Shown here one piece after another: positions 31,326 to 39,510 of a stretch of DNA of 43,857 nucleotides. Numbering within the stretch: position 1 is the first letter of the stretch; each line of letters opens with the position of its first letter. The notes beneath the pieces were generated by a model. The model was not told the origin of the DNA. It did not search any database and worked only from the letters and a program-made list of their open reading frames with translations. This stretch comes from CAIYRG01 sp035632215 (GTDB taxonomy: Bacteria > Pseudomonadota > Alphaproteobacteria > Micropepsales > Micropepsaceae), in contig DASQHF010000107.1 in NCBI GenBank assembly GCA_035632215.1, positions 1-43,857 on the forward strand. The letters are read 5' to 3'. A program made the position numbers and the translations under genes.

Positions 31326-32791
31326 GATCGGCCCGCAAGCATGGCGCGCACAGATTGGATAAGCTCGGCGCGCTTGACCGACTGTTGCGCCGGACGGTCT
31401 TTGACCCAGGCCGCGCGCGATTCGGTCGATTTCGCGAGCTCGGCACCCAAGGCGAGATCCTTGAGCGTCACCTCGCCCTTGGCGCGTTCGTCCGCGCCCT
31501 CGATGACCGCTATCGCGGCCCCGCGCCGGTCTGCGTATTTGAGCTGCGCCTTCATGCCGGATTCGCCGACATAGGCCTCGGCACGGATGCCGGCGGCCCG
31601 CAGCTCGGCCGCGAGGCGGAAGCTCTCGGCGATTGCGGCCTTATCCAGCACCAGCACGACGACGAGCGGAGCGATCGCGAAGGCTTCGGCACCCGCGCGG
31701 GCTTTCAAGGCAGACAAGAGCCGGCTCACGCCGACCGAGATGCCCGATGCTGGAACCGCCTGCCCCGTAAAGCGGGCGATCAAGTCATCATAGCGCCCGC
31801 CGCCCCCGACGGAGCCGAAGACGACGGTCTCGCCTTCTTCGTTCGCGACCGGGAAGGTGAGCTGCGCCTCGAACACGGCTCCGGTGTAATAGTCGAGGCC
31901 GCGAATGATGCCGGTGTCGATCCGCACGCGCTCCTCGCCATAGCCGCAACCGGCGAGAGTCGCTTGAATGTCGCGCAGCTCTTTCACCCCAGCCGTACCT
32001 GTCTCGGTTCCCTTGACGATCTCTTCGACGCCGCCAAGCGCATCCCCGGCTTGAACGCGGTCGGTTTGGAGGAGCGCTAGAATCCGCGACGACTGTTCGG
32101 CATTCAGCCCCGCACCCGGCGTGAAGTCGCCGGACTCGTCCTTGCGCCCGGCGCACAAGAGTAAGCGAACGCCGTTCGCGCCCAGGCGGTCGAACTTGTC
32201 CATAGCGCGCAAGACCGTGCCGCGCTTGGACGCCTCGACCTGGGCCGATGCAAGCACGCCGTCCAACACCTTCCGGCTGTTGATCTTGACCACATAGTCG
32301 CCGCGCTTGAGGCCAAGTGCTTCGAGCGTGTCGGCGAACATCATCAGGAGCTCGGCGTCGGCCGCGGGCGAGGCGGAGCCGACCGTGTCCGCATCGAACT
32401 GGGTGAACTCGCGATAGCGGCCAGGCCCCGGCTTCTCGTTGCGCCAGACGGTGCCGACCTGATAGCGGCGGAAGGGTTTGCTGAGATTCTGGAAGTTCTC
32501 GGCCACATAGCGCGCCAGAGGCGCCGTCAAGTCGTAGCGCAGCGACAGCCACTGCGAGTCGTCGTCCTCGAGCGAGAACACGCCCTCGTTCGGGCGGTCG
32601 GAATCGGGCAGGAACTTGCCGAGCGCATCGGAATATTCCAGCGCCGGCGTCTCGAGCGCCGCGAAGCCATAGGACTCGTAGACGCGGCGGATGGTGTCGA
32701 GCATCCGCCGCTCGGCCGCGATCTCGGATTCGTCGCGATCGCGGAACCCGCGCGCCAGCCTCGCCTTCGGACGGAAGCCCTGCTCTTTCAT
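31322..32791 (-). CDS. hisS: Histidine--tRNA ligase
   Basis: 489 residues from ATG 32791; a GTG five codons upstream (32806) is an alternative and no clear Shine-Dalgarno decides between them. Class II enzyme charging tRNA-His. Motifs are KARLARGFRDRD (N-terminus), SLRYDLTAPLARYVA and GTVWRNEKPGPGRYREFTQFDAD (motif 2), the HisA motif GLDYYTGAVFE (histidine binding), GGGGRYDDLIARF and GISVGVSRLL (motif 3), and a C-terminal anticodon-binding domain with VLDKAA, IRAEAYVG, LKYADRRGAAIAVIEG. It leads the hisS-hisZ-hisG operon. Its substrate tRNA-His (34685-34761, minus) lies about 1.9 kb upstream and lacks the usual G-1:C73 pair, so this HisRS should have adapted recognition. Confidence 0.97.
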   Translation of the reverse strand: MKEQGFRPKARLARGFRDRDESEIAAERRMLDTIRRVYESYGFAALETPALEYSDALGKFLPDSDRPNEGVFSLEDDDSQWLSLRYDLTAPLARYVAENFQNLSKPFRRYQVGTVWRNEKPGPGRYREFTQFDADTVGSASPAADAELLMMFADTLEALGLKRGDYVVKINSRKVLDGVLASAQVEASKRGTVLRAMDKFDRLGANGVRLLLCAGRKDESGDFTPGAGLNAEQSSRILALLQTDRVQAGDALGGVEEIVKGTETGTAGVKELRDIQATLAGCGYGEERVRIDTGIIRGLDYYTGAVFEAQLTFPVANEEGETVVFGSVGGGGRYDDLIARFTGQAVPASGISVGVSRLLSALKARAGAEAFAIAPLVVVLVLDKAAIAESFRLAAELRAAGIRAEAYVGESGMKAQLKYADRRGAAIAVIEGADERAKGEVTLKDLALGAELAKSTESRAAWVKDRPAQQSVKRAELIQSVRAMLAGRS

Positions 32792-32920
32792 GACACTGAA
32801 CAACACCGCTCAAAAAGCGGGGTCTCTGTAGCGGCTAGAGGGGGACCCTGCAAGAAAGCACGGCGTTAAGGATTCCAGGGGCACGGGCCACAAAGCGATT
32901 TAAGGCCGCAGATCAGAACC

Positions 32921-34630
32921 TTAACGGTATCCTGGGTCGCGATAGACTTCCTTGCCGCCGACATAGGTGGCGAGCGCTTTCATGTTCTGGATCTTGTCGA
33001 CCGGCGCGGCCAGGAAGTCGTCGCTCAAGACCGCGAAATCGGCGAGCTTTCCGACCTCGATCGAGCCGCGGTGGTCTTCCTCGCCGATGAGCTTGGCGAA
33101 ATTGATGGTGTCGAGCTTGAGCAGCAAGGTGCGCGAGGCAATCTTCTGGTCCGCGCCATAGACGCCGTCGGAGATCGTGTCGCGGCTGGCGAAGTGATAG
33201 AGCTCCCAGAACGGATTGAACGGAATGACCGGTGAATCCGTGCCTCCGGCCACCAAGAGGCCGGCGTCGATATAGGCTTTCACCGGCGTCACTTCGCTCG
33301 CGAGGTCCATGCCCCAATATTTCTTCAGGACCGGCGCGGCCAAATACAAATGGTCTTGCGCCGAGACCATCAGACCCAAGTTCTTCATGCGCTGGATGAG
33401 GTCGGGGCGCGCGATGAAGGCGTGTTCGATCGCCCAGCGTTTGCCGATGAGCCGCTCATCCGCATTCGCGAGCTCGTAGGCTTTGAGGACTTGCTCAACC
33501 GCTGCGTCGCCCACCGCATGGGTGGTCGCGCGCCAGCCCTTGCGATTGATTTCCTTCACCACCTCGTTGTACTGGGCCGGCGGCACCGTGGTCAGCCCGG
33601 AATATTTTCCGCCTTCGCCATAGGGCTCCTTGTAGGGGCGAGAGATGTGGCCGCCTTCGAAGCCGCCGTCGACGCCTAGCTTGATCCCGCCGATGCGGAC
33701 GAAGTCATCGCCCTCGTCTTGGCGTACGCCCCAACGCGCGATCTCCTTGTCCACCTGCTCCGCGGTTCGGAAACCAAAGCCCGGCATATAGACGGTGTAG
33801 CGAACGGTGAGCGTGTGATCGGCGTCGGCCTGCCGCCACAGCTTCAACGCCTCCAGCATGTCCCCCTTGTAGCTGCCGGGGATGCGCACCGCCGTAATTC
33901 CATAGCGGTTGAGCGCCTCTTGGGTGGCGATGATGCCTTCCATGTTGAGCTGCCGTTGCGGTGGCAGTTTCACGAGAGGCTTCGCGTTGTCGAACAGCTC
34001 GCCCGTGAGCTCGCCGTCGGGACCGCGGCTGATCTGGCCGCCTTGAGGAACCGGCGTGTCCTTGCCGATGTTGAATTTCTTGAGCGCGGCTGAGTTCAAA
34101 ATGTAGGAATGCCCGCCTCTGACGAGGACGACAGGATTGTTGGGCGCCGCCTGGTCCAGCTCTTTGGCGAGCGGCAAGCGTTGCTCTTTGAGCTGAGCTT
34201 CGTGCCAGTCGGAGTTCGACACCAAGAGGATGCCCGGCTGCGCTTGGGCGGCCGCGTTGGCGACGGTCGTCAAAAGTTCCGCGAGCGAGCGAACGTGGGA
34301 GAGGTCGATACCTGTTCCGCCACCCTCGTTGTGGAAATGGTCGTCGGTCAAGCCCGGACTGACGAAATGACCGCGCAGGTCCACGACCTTCGTGCTCGCG
34401 CCGATGTACTTCCGGATATCCGACGTGGTTCCGGCAGCGACAAAGCGATCGCCGCGGATGGCGAAGCCTTCCACGACGGTGTCCTTCGCGTCGGCCGTGT
34501 AGACTTTTCCGTTAATAAAGACGGCGTCGGCGGGGCCCGCAGGCAAAGGAGCTGCTTGCGGACTGCCAGAAGCGAGGCAAGCCAACAGGCACGCCATTGC
34601 GCCGCCGACGAGCCCGTGTCGCCTGATCAT
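32921..34630 (-). CDS. Exported amidohydrolase (amidohydrolase 3, YtcJ-like)
   Basis: 569 residues from ATG 34630 (GGAG 10 bases upstream); an open extension to 34729 runs into the tRNA gene and is rejected. Signal peptide about 1-27 (GAMACLLACLASGSPQA). Metal-dependent hydrolase fold: ADAVFINGKVYTADAKDTVVEG, FVSPGLTDDHFHNEGG (HxH metal ligands), LVRGGHSYILNSAAL, IKLGVDGGFEGGHISRPY, ATTHAVGDAAVEQVL, WAIEHAFIARPDLI, AGGTDSPVIPFNPF (late Asp) and IEVGKLADFAVLSDD. Such enzymes hydrolyse C-N bonds of amides or formamides; the substrate is unknown. It stands alone between tRNA-His and hisS on the same strand. Confidence 0.9.
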   Translation of the reverse strand: MIRRHGLVGGAMACLLACLASGSPQAAPLPAGPADAVFINGKVYTADAKDTVVEGFAIRGDRFVAAGTTSDIRKYIGASTKVVDLRGHFVSPGLTDDHFHNEGGGTGIDLSHVRSLAELLTTVANAAAQAQPGILLVSNSDWHEAQLKEQRLPLAKELDQAAPNNPVVLVRGGHSYILNSAALKKFNIGKDTPVPQGGQISRGPDGELTGELFDNAKPLVKLPPQRQLNMEGIIATQEALNRYGITAVRIPGSYKGDMLEALKLWRQADADHTLTVRYTVYMPGFGFRTAEQVDKEIARWGVRQDEGDDFVRIGGIKLGVDGGFEGGHISRPYKEPYGEGGKYSGLTTVPPAQYNEVVKEINRKGWRATTHAVGDAAVEQVLKAYELANADERLIGKRWAIEHAFIARPDLIQRMKNLGLMVSAQDHLYLAAPVLKKYWGMDLASEVTPVKAYIDAGLLVAGGTDSPVIPFNPFWELYHFASRDTISDGVYGADQKIASRTLLLKLDTINFAKLIGEEDHRGSIEVGKLADFAVLSDDFLAAPVDKIQNMKALATYVGGKEVYRDPGYR

Positions 34631-34684
34631 AGAGCGCCTCTCCGCTAAAATCCGCCGCGATGTGGCCCGAGGTGGGCTTCGAGA

Positions 34685-34761
34685 TGGTACAGCTGGTTGG
34701 CCTCGAACCAACGACCTTCGGATCCACAATCCGACGCTCTAGCCAACTGAGCTACAGCTGC
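34685..34761 (-). tRNA. tRNA-His (GUG), alphaproteobacterial type with A73
   Basis: 77 nt on the minus strand, with encoded CCA at 34685-34687. Acceptor arms GCAGCTG and CAGCTGT pair with G1-U72 wobble; D-arm GCTC-AGTTGGCTA-GAGC; anticodon arm TCGGA-TTGTGGA-TCCGA with anticodon GTG; variable AGGTC; T-arm GTTGG-TTCGAGG-CCAAC; discriminator base A73. In most bacteria tRNA-His has an extra G-1 opposite C73; alphaproteobacteria are known to have lost it, and this gene fits: the discriminator is A, although the base upstream of G1 is T. Confidence 0.97.
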
Positions 34762-34877
34762 ACGTCTGACCTTTGAGGGAGGCGAAACTAGGAGGCCGAT
34801 TCGCCAAATGCAAGCGCCTCGCCACTTGCCGGAAGGCTCGGTTTCGGTGTCAAACGGCCGCGGATAGGACCGTTCGA

Positions 34878-35951
34878 ATGCGCGTTTTACCACTCGTGAT
34901 CGGAGGCGTTCTCGCCGGCGGGCTCGCGCTCGGCGCGGCGATGGTCTTCTCGGGCAGCGGCGCAAGCGACAGCGCGCCCACGCTCTTCGAGTGGGAGGAT
35001 TATGCCAAAGCGCCTTTCCTCGCCGAGTACGAGCGCGCATACAACGAAAAGCCCAAGACCTCGATCTTCGCCGACGAAGACGAGGCGTTCGCGAAGCTCC
35101 GTGCCGGCTTCAAGCCTGACGTCATGGGGCCCTGCTATTACGAGTTCCCGCGCTGGCAGGAGGCAGGCCTTCTCCAGCCGATCGACACCGGCAAGCTCAA
35201 GAACTGGGAGAAGCTCTCGCCGTCCTTGCGCGAGCTTCCGGGCCTTGTCGCGGGCGAAGGCAAGGTCTGGTTCGTGCCCCATTACTGGGGCAACACCTCC
35301 ATCACCTACCGCACCGACTTGGCGCCGGAATATGTCGGGCACGAGTCCTGGAACATCCTGTTCGATCCCAAATACAAGGGCCGGGTCGCGGTCTTGGAAG
35401 GCGTCGACGACACGGTTCCCTTCATCGCCAAGATGATCGGCATCGACGCCTACAACATGAGCGACGCCGACTGGGAGCGGGTGAAAGCGAAGCTCAAAGA
35501 GGTGATCGCTCAGGTACGTTTCGTCTCGAGCGACGAGACCTCCCTTGCGCAGGGCCTCGCGTCGGGCGAGCTCGTCGCGGCGATGAGCTGGCGAGTCACC
35601 TTCCGCACCTTGCAATCCCAGGGAAAGCCGGTCGCCTACATGAACCCGCCGGGCGGCATCTTCACCTATGTCTGTGGGCTCACGGTGGCGAAGGGCACGG
35701 CGAATTACGACAAGTCGCTTGCGCTCTTGGATTCCGAGATCGGGGATGACGCGGCCGACGTCATGGTGCGCACCATCGGCGACGGACCGGCCAATGTCGA
35801 GCAGCTCATGAAAGAGCCCGATTCGGTGTTCCAGAGCTTGGGCATTCCCCGCGACATCGAGGCGTTCTTGAAGAGCGGCACGTTTCAGCGGCGCTTGAAA
35901 AACAAGGACGCGATCGTGAATGCCTGGAGCGAAATCCGCGCCGGGTTGTGA
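34878..35951 (+). CDS. Polyamine-type ABC transporter substrate-binding protein (PotD/PotF-like)
   Basis: 357 residues from ATG 34878; an earlier in-frame ATG overlaps the tRNA upstream region. N-terminal hydrophobic anchor (VLPLVIGGVLAGGLALGAAMVF, no clear cleavage site, so it may stay membrane-tethered). The periplasmic binding protein fold follows: LFEWEDYAKAPFLAEYERAYNEKPKTSIFADEDEAFAKLRAGFKPDVM, GLLQPIDTGKLKNW, WFVPHYWGNTSITYRTD, and YWGNT/VCG regions typical of spermidine/putrescine binders. Aromatic and acidic residues (W-E-D, Y-Y) are in the positions that bind polyamines in PotD. The gene is 80 bases from tRNA-His and convergent with speD; the cognate permeases and ATPase are probably those at 40684-43490. 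Ligand is inferred, not proven. Confidence 0.85.
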   Translation: MRVLPLVIGGVLAGGLALGAAMVFSGSGASDSAPTLFEWEDYAKAPFLAEYERAYNEKPKTSIFADEDEAFAKLRAGFKPDVMGPCYYEFPRWQEAGLLQPIDTGKLKNWEKLSPSLRELPGLVAGEGKVWFVPHYWGNTSITYRTDLAPEYVGHESWNILFDPKYKGRVAVLEGVDDTVPFIAKMIGIDAYNMSDADWERVKAKLKEVIAQVRFVSSDETSLAQGLASGELVAAMSWRVTFRTLQSQGKPVAYMNPPGGIFTYVCGLTVAKGTANYDKSLALLDSEIGDDAADVMVRTIGDGPANVEQLMKEPDSVFQSLGIPRDIEAFLKSGTFQRRLKNKDAIVNAWSEIRAGL

Positions 35952-35999
35952 GGGGCGGCTTCTCCCCTCGAGCAAATGACAACCTAACGCGCATGTAAA

Positions 36000-36029
36000 A
36001 ACGGGGACGGTGTTGCCACCGTCCCCGTT
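36000..36029 (-). terminator. Terminator of speD
   Basis: AACGGGGACGGTG and CACCGTCCCCGTT form a perfect 13-bp stem with a 4-base loop; on the minus strand it is followed by TTTAC after the TT of the arm, giving a T5 run. It lies 45 bases downstream of the speD stop and between convergent genes, so it may also stop the binding-protein transcript. Confidence 0.82.
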
Positions 36030-36073
36030 GATCAGGTCTGCCGCCCAATCGCGGGCGGATATTCTTGCAGGTT

Positions 36074-36598
36074 CTAAAGAACGCCGCGCTTGTGCTCGCC
36101 GAGCACAACGCGCTTTGGTGCGAAAGCCTGCTTCAACACCGAGAACGCCTTGCGTGGATCAGTGTTGCCGCACATGAAGATGTCGAAAGCGGCGTAGCCG
36201 CGTTCGGGCCATGTGTGCACGCTGATATGGCTTTCCGCCAATACAGCGACACCGGAAACGCCCCCACCAGGCGTAAAGGTATGCAGGTGGATGTGCAAAA
36301 GGGTCGCCCCCGCTGCTTCCACTGCATCGATCATTGCCTGCTCAATGCGATCCTTGTCGTCGAGGCCTTCGGCCTCCCAAAGATCGATGATCAGGTGACT
36401 GCCCGCAAAGGTCACTCCGTTTTTGGTGATGAAGTGATCTTTGCTGTCCGCATCCCCTCCGGGAATAGGAACCGGGACGGTCCTCGCCGGAACGCGGACG
36501 TTCAACGCCCTTGCTCCTTTGATCGCCGTCACACCGTGTTCGAGTCGAGCCATCCTGGCACCTACCCTTCCAAAGGTGTTGACACCAAAGCGCGTCAT
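36074..36598 (-). CDS. speD: S-adenosylmethionine decarboxylase proenzyme (class 1B SpeD)
   Basis: 174 residues from ATG 36598 (a TTG six codons upstream is less likely). SpeD makes decarboxylated AdoMet, the aminopropyl donor for spermidine. It self-cleaves at Glu-Ser in VLAESHISVHTWPE (E122-S123); the Ser becomes the pyruvoyl cofactor. HIHLHTF and the Cys in DIFMCGNTDP are the other family active-site features. The enzyme is longer than the compact ~120-140-residue bacterial form, by an N-terminal extension of about 45 residues (ARTVPVPIPGGDADSKD) before GVTFAGSHLIIDLW. It is divergent from speE, the next step, with 339 bases between them. Confidence 0.95.
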   Translation of the reverse strand: MTRFGVNTFGRVGARMARLEHGVTAIKGARALNVRVPARTVPVPIPGGDADSKDHFITKNGVTFAGSHLIIDLWEAEGLDDKDRIEQAMIDAVEAAGATLLHIHLHTFTPGGGVSGVAVLAESHISVHTWPERGYAAFDIFMCGNTDPRKAFSVLKQAFAPKRVVLGEHKRGVL

Positions 36599-36937
36599 CT
36601 CTGCCTGCCGCGCCAACCCAAGAAGAAAGCGGCGGGCGGAAGTGAAATTCCGCAGCGCGCCGCTTTGCTCCAGACAACCGGAGCGAGTCGAAATATAGGA
36701 CCGCTGCCCTACAGCGCAAGAAATTTTTTGCCTGCGCCGAAAATTCTCTACGCTCGAAACTGTGTACGGAAAGTTAGCGGCGCGTCTTCGCGCTCCTCGC
36801 CGACACCGTCTCGCTCCTGCCGACGCTTCGTCTCGCTCGAGCCGACTCTCATCCGTGCGCGACGCTGTTCAGGCGGTAGACAGCTTGGCGAGGACGCCCT
36901 ATAGGCGCGCGAGACGGCTAGAGAGCGAGGCGAAAAC
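36599..36937. other. Divergent speD-speE intergenic region
   Basis: No ORF that looks real. It contains the two divergent promoters. On the speE side the leader is rich in CTCG/GAGC/GCGAG short palindromic words (36795-36935, e.g. GCTCGAGCC) but I find no single long stem. An AT-rich block AAGAAATTTTTT lies at 36718-36729. I see no recognised polyamine riboswitch. Confidence 0.4.
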
Positions 36938-37819
36938 GTGTCGACTTTAGAAGCGGAAATGTTCCGGGAGCGGCTTCACAAGGGCTACGCGCAGAGCATG
37001 GAACTCACGAGAGTGGTTGCCGAGGAAAAGAGCCGTTACCAACTGATTAAGATCTTCGACACGGTCGCCAACGGGCGCGTCATGGTGCTCGACGACATCG
37101 TCCAGATCACCTCCAGAGACGAATCCGCCTACGCCGAGATGCTCACCCATCTCCCCTTGCTCGAGCACGGTAGGGCCTCCTCTGTCATGATCGTCGGCGG
37201 CGGCGACCTCTCGATCGCGGACGAGGCCCTGAAGCACAGGAGCGTAAAGGAGGTCGTGCTCGTCGACATCGACGACCGCGTGGTCGAGCTTTGCCGCGAG
37301 CATTTCGGCGTCATCAACGCCAAAGCGTTCAAGGATAGAAGGCTCAAAATCGAGATCGCGGACGCGTTCGAATATCTGGGAAGGCCGGAGGCGAAAGCGC
37401 GCTTCGATCTCATCGTCGCCGACCGGCCGGATCCCGTCGGACCCGGTAAGGCACTGTTCGGAGACACGTTTTACGAACGCGTCAACCGCGCGCTGAAGCC
37501 AAAAGGCTTCGCCACGTTCCAGACCGGCGTGCCGTTCTATCAGCCGTGGGAGATCACCGAGGCGCTCCAAGAGCTCGCGCACTACTTCCCGCAATCCGGA
37601 CTCTATTTGACGGTGGTGCCGAGCTATGTCGGCGGCTTCATGGCGCTCTCCTGGGCGGGCGCGAGCGCGCGGCTAGGCACGCCGCAAGGAATCAGCAAAG
37701 CGCGCGCCCGTTTCAAGAAGACGAAGCTTAAGACCGATTATTACAACCCCGACATACACGCTGCAGCGTTTGCCTTTCCCGAATGGGTCAAGCGGCTCGT
37801 GCCGAAGAAGCGGCGCTAG
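36938..37819 (+). CDS. speE: Spermidine synthase-family aminopropyltransferase
   Basis: 293 residues starting at GTG 36938 (GAGG 8 bases upstream; ATG 36959 is an alternative). It transfers the aminopropyl group from decarboxylated AdoMet to putrescine. The signature region is present (QITSRDESAYAEMLTHLPL 56-74, VMIVGGGDLSIADEALKH 83-100, VLVDIDDRVVELC 107-119, DAFEYL 142-147, IVADRPDPVGPGKALFGDTFYERV 159 on, SYVGGFMALSWA). Two deviations: GGGDGG reads GGGDLS, and the catalytic loop reads DRPDP where most have D(S/T)xDP. These could affect substrate preference. Paired divergently with speD and located between polyamine-transporter parts, which supports a polyamine role. Confidence 0.9.
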   Translation: MSTLEAEMFRERLHKGYAQSMELTRVVAEEKSRYQLIKIFDTVANGRVMVLDDIVQITSRDESAYAEMLTHLPLLEHGRASSVMIVGGGDLSIADEALKHRSVKEVVLVDIDDRVVELCREHFGVINAKAFKDRRLKIEIADAFEYLGRPEAKARFDLIVADRPDPVGPGKALFGDTFYERVNRALKPKGFATFQTGVPFYQPWEITEALQELAHYFPQSGLYLTVVPSYVGGFMALSWAGASARLGTPQGISKARARFKKTKLKTDYYNPDIHAAAFAFPEWVKRLVPKKRR

Positions 37820-37827
37820 AACCAAGC

Positions 37828-37938
37828 TTGTCATGCCCGGCGAGGCGCGCACTTGCGCGCCGAGGGAAGGGCACCCAGACTCTCCTGGGTCCCCTTCCCT
37901 CACGCGACCCTTCGGCTCGCGTTCGCCGGGGATGACAA
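37828..37938. repeat. Long palindromic intergenic element (nested inverted repeats)
   Basis: The outer arms TTGTCATGCCCGGCGA (37828-37843) and TCGCCGGGGATGACAA (37923-37938) are reverse complements in 15 of 16 positions. Inside are GCGCGCACTTGCGCGC, and GGGAAGGG(CACCCAG)...(CTGGGT)CCCCTTCCC, so the whole 111 bases can fold as a branched cruciform. Such TGTCATGCCCGGCGA palindromes are common mobile-type intergenic repeats in Rhizobiales and Caulobacterales. It lies between the convergent speE and osmolyte transporter genes and can act as their shared terminator. Confidence 0.75.
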
Positions 37939-37944
37939 TTTGGT

Positions 37945-39510
37945 TTACGGCGGAGTGGTCGCGATCACCTGCCACAGGCGGCGGGCGGCGTCCTCGGGCG
38001 GCGCCTGATTCGCGCCGCCGCTGACGAGGAGGTTCGCGTCGCGCATGCGCTCGATCGGGATGCGACCCACGAGCGGCGTGAGCGCGGCGATCAGGCGCGC
38101 ATCTTCGCTCCGCTTGGGTGAGACGAGGAGCACCGCGTCATAGGGCGGGATCGCACCCTTGGGATCGGCAAGCGTCATGAGATCGTACTTTGCGATCTCA
38201 CCGTCGCTCGAGAAGGCAGTGATAACATCGACGGAGCCATCGACCACCGCCTGGTACATGAAGGTGGGCTGCATCTGCCGCTCCTCGCGGAAGGCGAGCC
38301 CGTAGGCGGCTCTTAAGCTGCGCCACTCCGGACGGCTGAAGATCTCGTAATCGCCACCGACGGCCAACTTGGGGGCGCTCGCGGCCAAATCTTCCACGCT
38401 TCTAATTCCTAGCGCGGCCGCCCTGTCGCGCCGCATGGCGAGCACATAGGCATTCTCGAAGCCGAGCGTGCCCAGAACCTTCACCCGATAGTTCTCCCCG
38501 AGCCAGTCGCTCATCTCGCGCGTGAGCGCGTCGCGCTTGGGCGCGTCCGACCGGTGCATGGTGTTGGTCCAGATCGTCCCGCTGTAGTCGACATAGGCGT
38601 CGATGTCGCCGCTAATGAGCGCGTTGAAGATCACCGCCGAGCCGAGATTGCTCCGCGTGGTGGCCGAGAGTCCGGCCGCTTCGAGACGCTGCGAGAGGAG
38701 AGCGGCGAGCACATACTGTTCCGGGAAGCCCTTGGCGCCGACGACGTAGCCGGCTCCTGACCGCGTCCACTCGCCGAGACCACCGGCCAAGACAAGAAGC
38801 ACAAGCCCAGCCGCGCCGGCGGCAAGCGCTTTTACCCGCTCGCGCTTGGTGAGGAGGCGTTCCAAGAGCGCCAGCAGCTGGTCGACGGCAAGCGCCAAGA
38901 GTGCAGCCGCGACGCAGCCAAAGACGACGAAGACCCAGTTTTGCGTCTGGAGCCCGGTGAAGATGTAATTGCCCAAGCTCGTCTGCCCGACGGGCGTGGA
39001 CAAGGTGGCCGTGCCGATCACCCAAACCGAGGCTGTTCTCAAGCCCGCCATGATGACGGGAAGCGCCAAGGGCAGCTCGACGCGCGCGAGCGACTGCCTT
39101 GCCGTCATGCCGACGCCCAAGGCTGCTTCCTTCACCGCAGCATCGACGCCGATGAGGCCGGTGACCGTGTTCCGTAAGATCGGCAGCATGCTGTAGAGCG
39201 CCAGCGCCAAGAGCGAAGGCAAGAAGCCGAGCGCCGAGAACTGCGCGCCGAAGGCGGCTTTGGTCAAAGCCGAGAGCGCCAGCAGCAGCGGATAGAAGAG
39301 CGCCAAGAGAGCGAGGCTCGGGATCGTCTGGATGACGCTCGCCGCTCCCAAGAGGAGCCCGCGCAGCCGCGGCGAACCGATGCTCATCACCGCGAGTGGC
39401 AGGCTGAGCCCGAACCCCAAGAGGAGCGCAGACAAGCTCAGCGCGACATGGGCGCTCAAATATTCCGGTAGCCGCGCCCAGGCCTCCGTGACGCGGGGAT
39501 CGAGACTCAT
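37945..39510 (-). CDS. Glycine betaine/osmolyte ABC transporter, fused permease and binding protein
   Basis: 521 residues. The N-terminal half (about 20-245) is an OpuCB/ProW-type permease with six or seven membrane segments and the EAA-like loop AVKEAALGVGMTARQSLARVELPLALP. The C-terminal half (about 255-521) is an OpuAC/QAT-type binding domain: VVGAKGFPEQYVLAALLSQRLEAAGL, NLGSAVIFNALISGDIDAYVDYSGTIWTN, LGFENAYVLAM, YGLAFREERQMQPTFMYQAVVDGSVDVITAFSSDGEI. This fusion is found in several bacteria and places the binding protein on the periplasmic side of its own permease. The start overlaps the ATPase gene by four bases. Likely substrates are betaine, choline, carnitine or proline-betaine. Confidence 0.9.
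   Translation of the reverse strand: MSLDPRVTEAWARLPEYLSAHVALSLSALLLGFGLSLPLAVMSIGSPRLRGLLLGAASVIQTIPSLALLALFYPLLLALSALTKAAFGAQFSALGFLPSLLALALYSMLPILRNTVTGLIGVDAAVKEAALGVGMTARQSLARVELPLALPVIMAGLRTASVWVIGTATLSTPVGQTSLGNYIFTGLQTQNWVFVVFGCVAAALLALAVDQLLALLERLLTKRERVKALAAGAAGLVLLVLAGGLGEWTRSGAGYVVGAKGFPEQYVLAALLSQRLEAAGLSATTRSNLGSAVIFNALISGDIDAYVDYSGTIWTNTMHRSDAPKRDALTREMSDWLGENYRVKVLGTLGFENAYVLAMRRDRAAALGIRSVEDLAASAPKLAVGGDYEIFSRPEWRSLRAAYGLAFREERQMQPTFMYQAVVDGSVDVITAFSSDGEIAKYDLMTLADPKGAIPPYDAVLLVSPKRSEDARLIAALTPLVGRIPIERMRDANLLVSGGANQAPPEDAARRLWQVIATTPP

Noticed and set aside
36599..36937. Polyamine riboswitch or speF-type leader before speE
   Set aside because: I could not find a conserved leader structure or leader peptide; only short palindromic words are seen.
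37828..37938. Insertion sequence
   Set aside because: Inverted repeats are present but there is no transposase gene and the length is only 111 bases.
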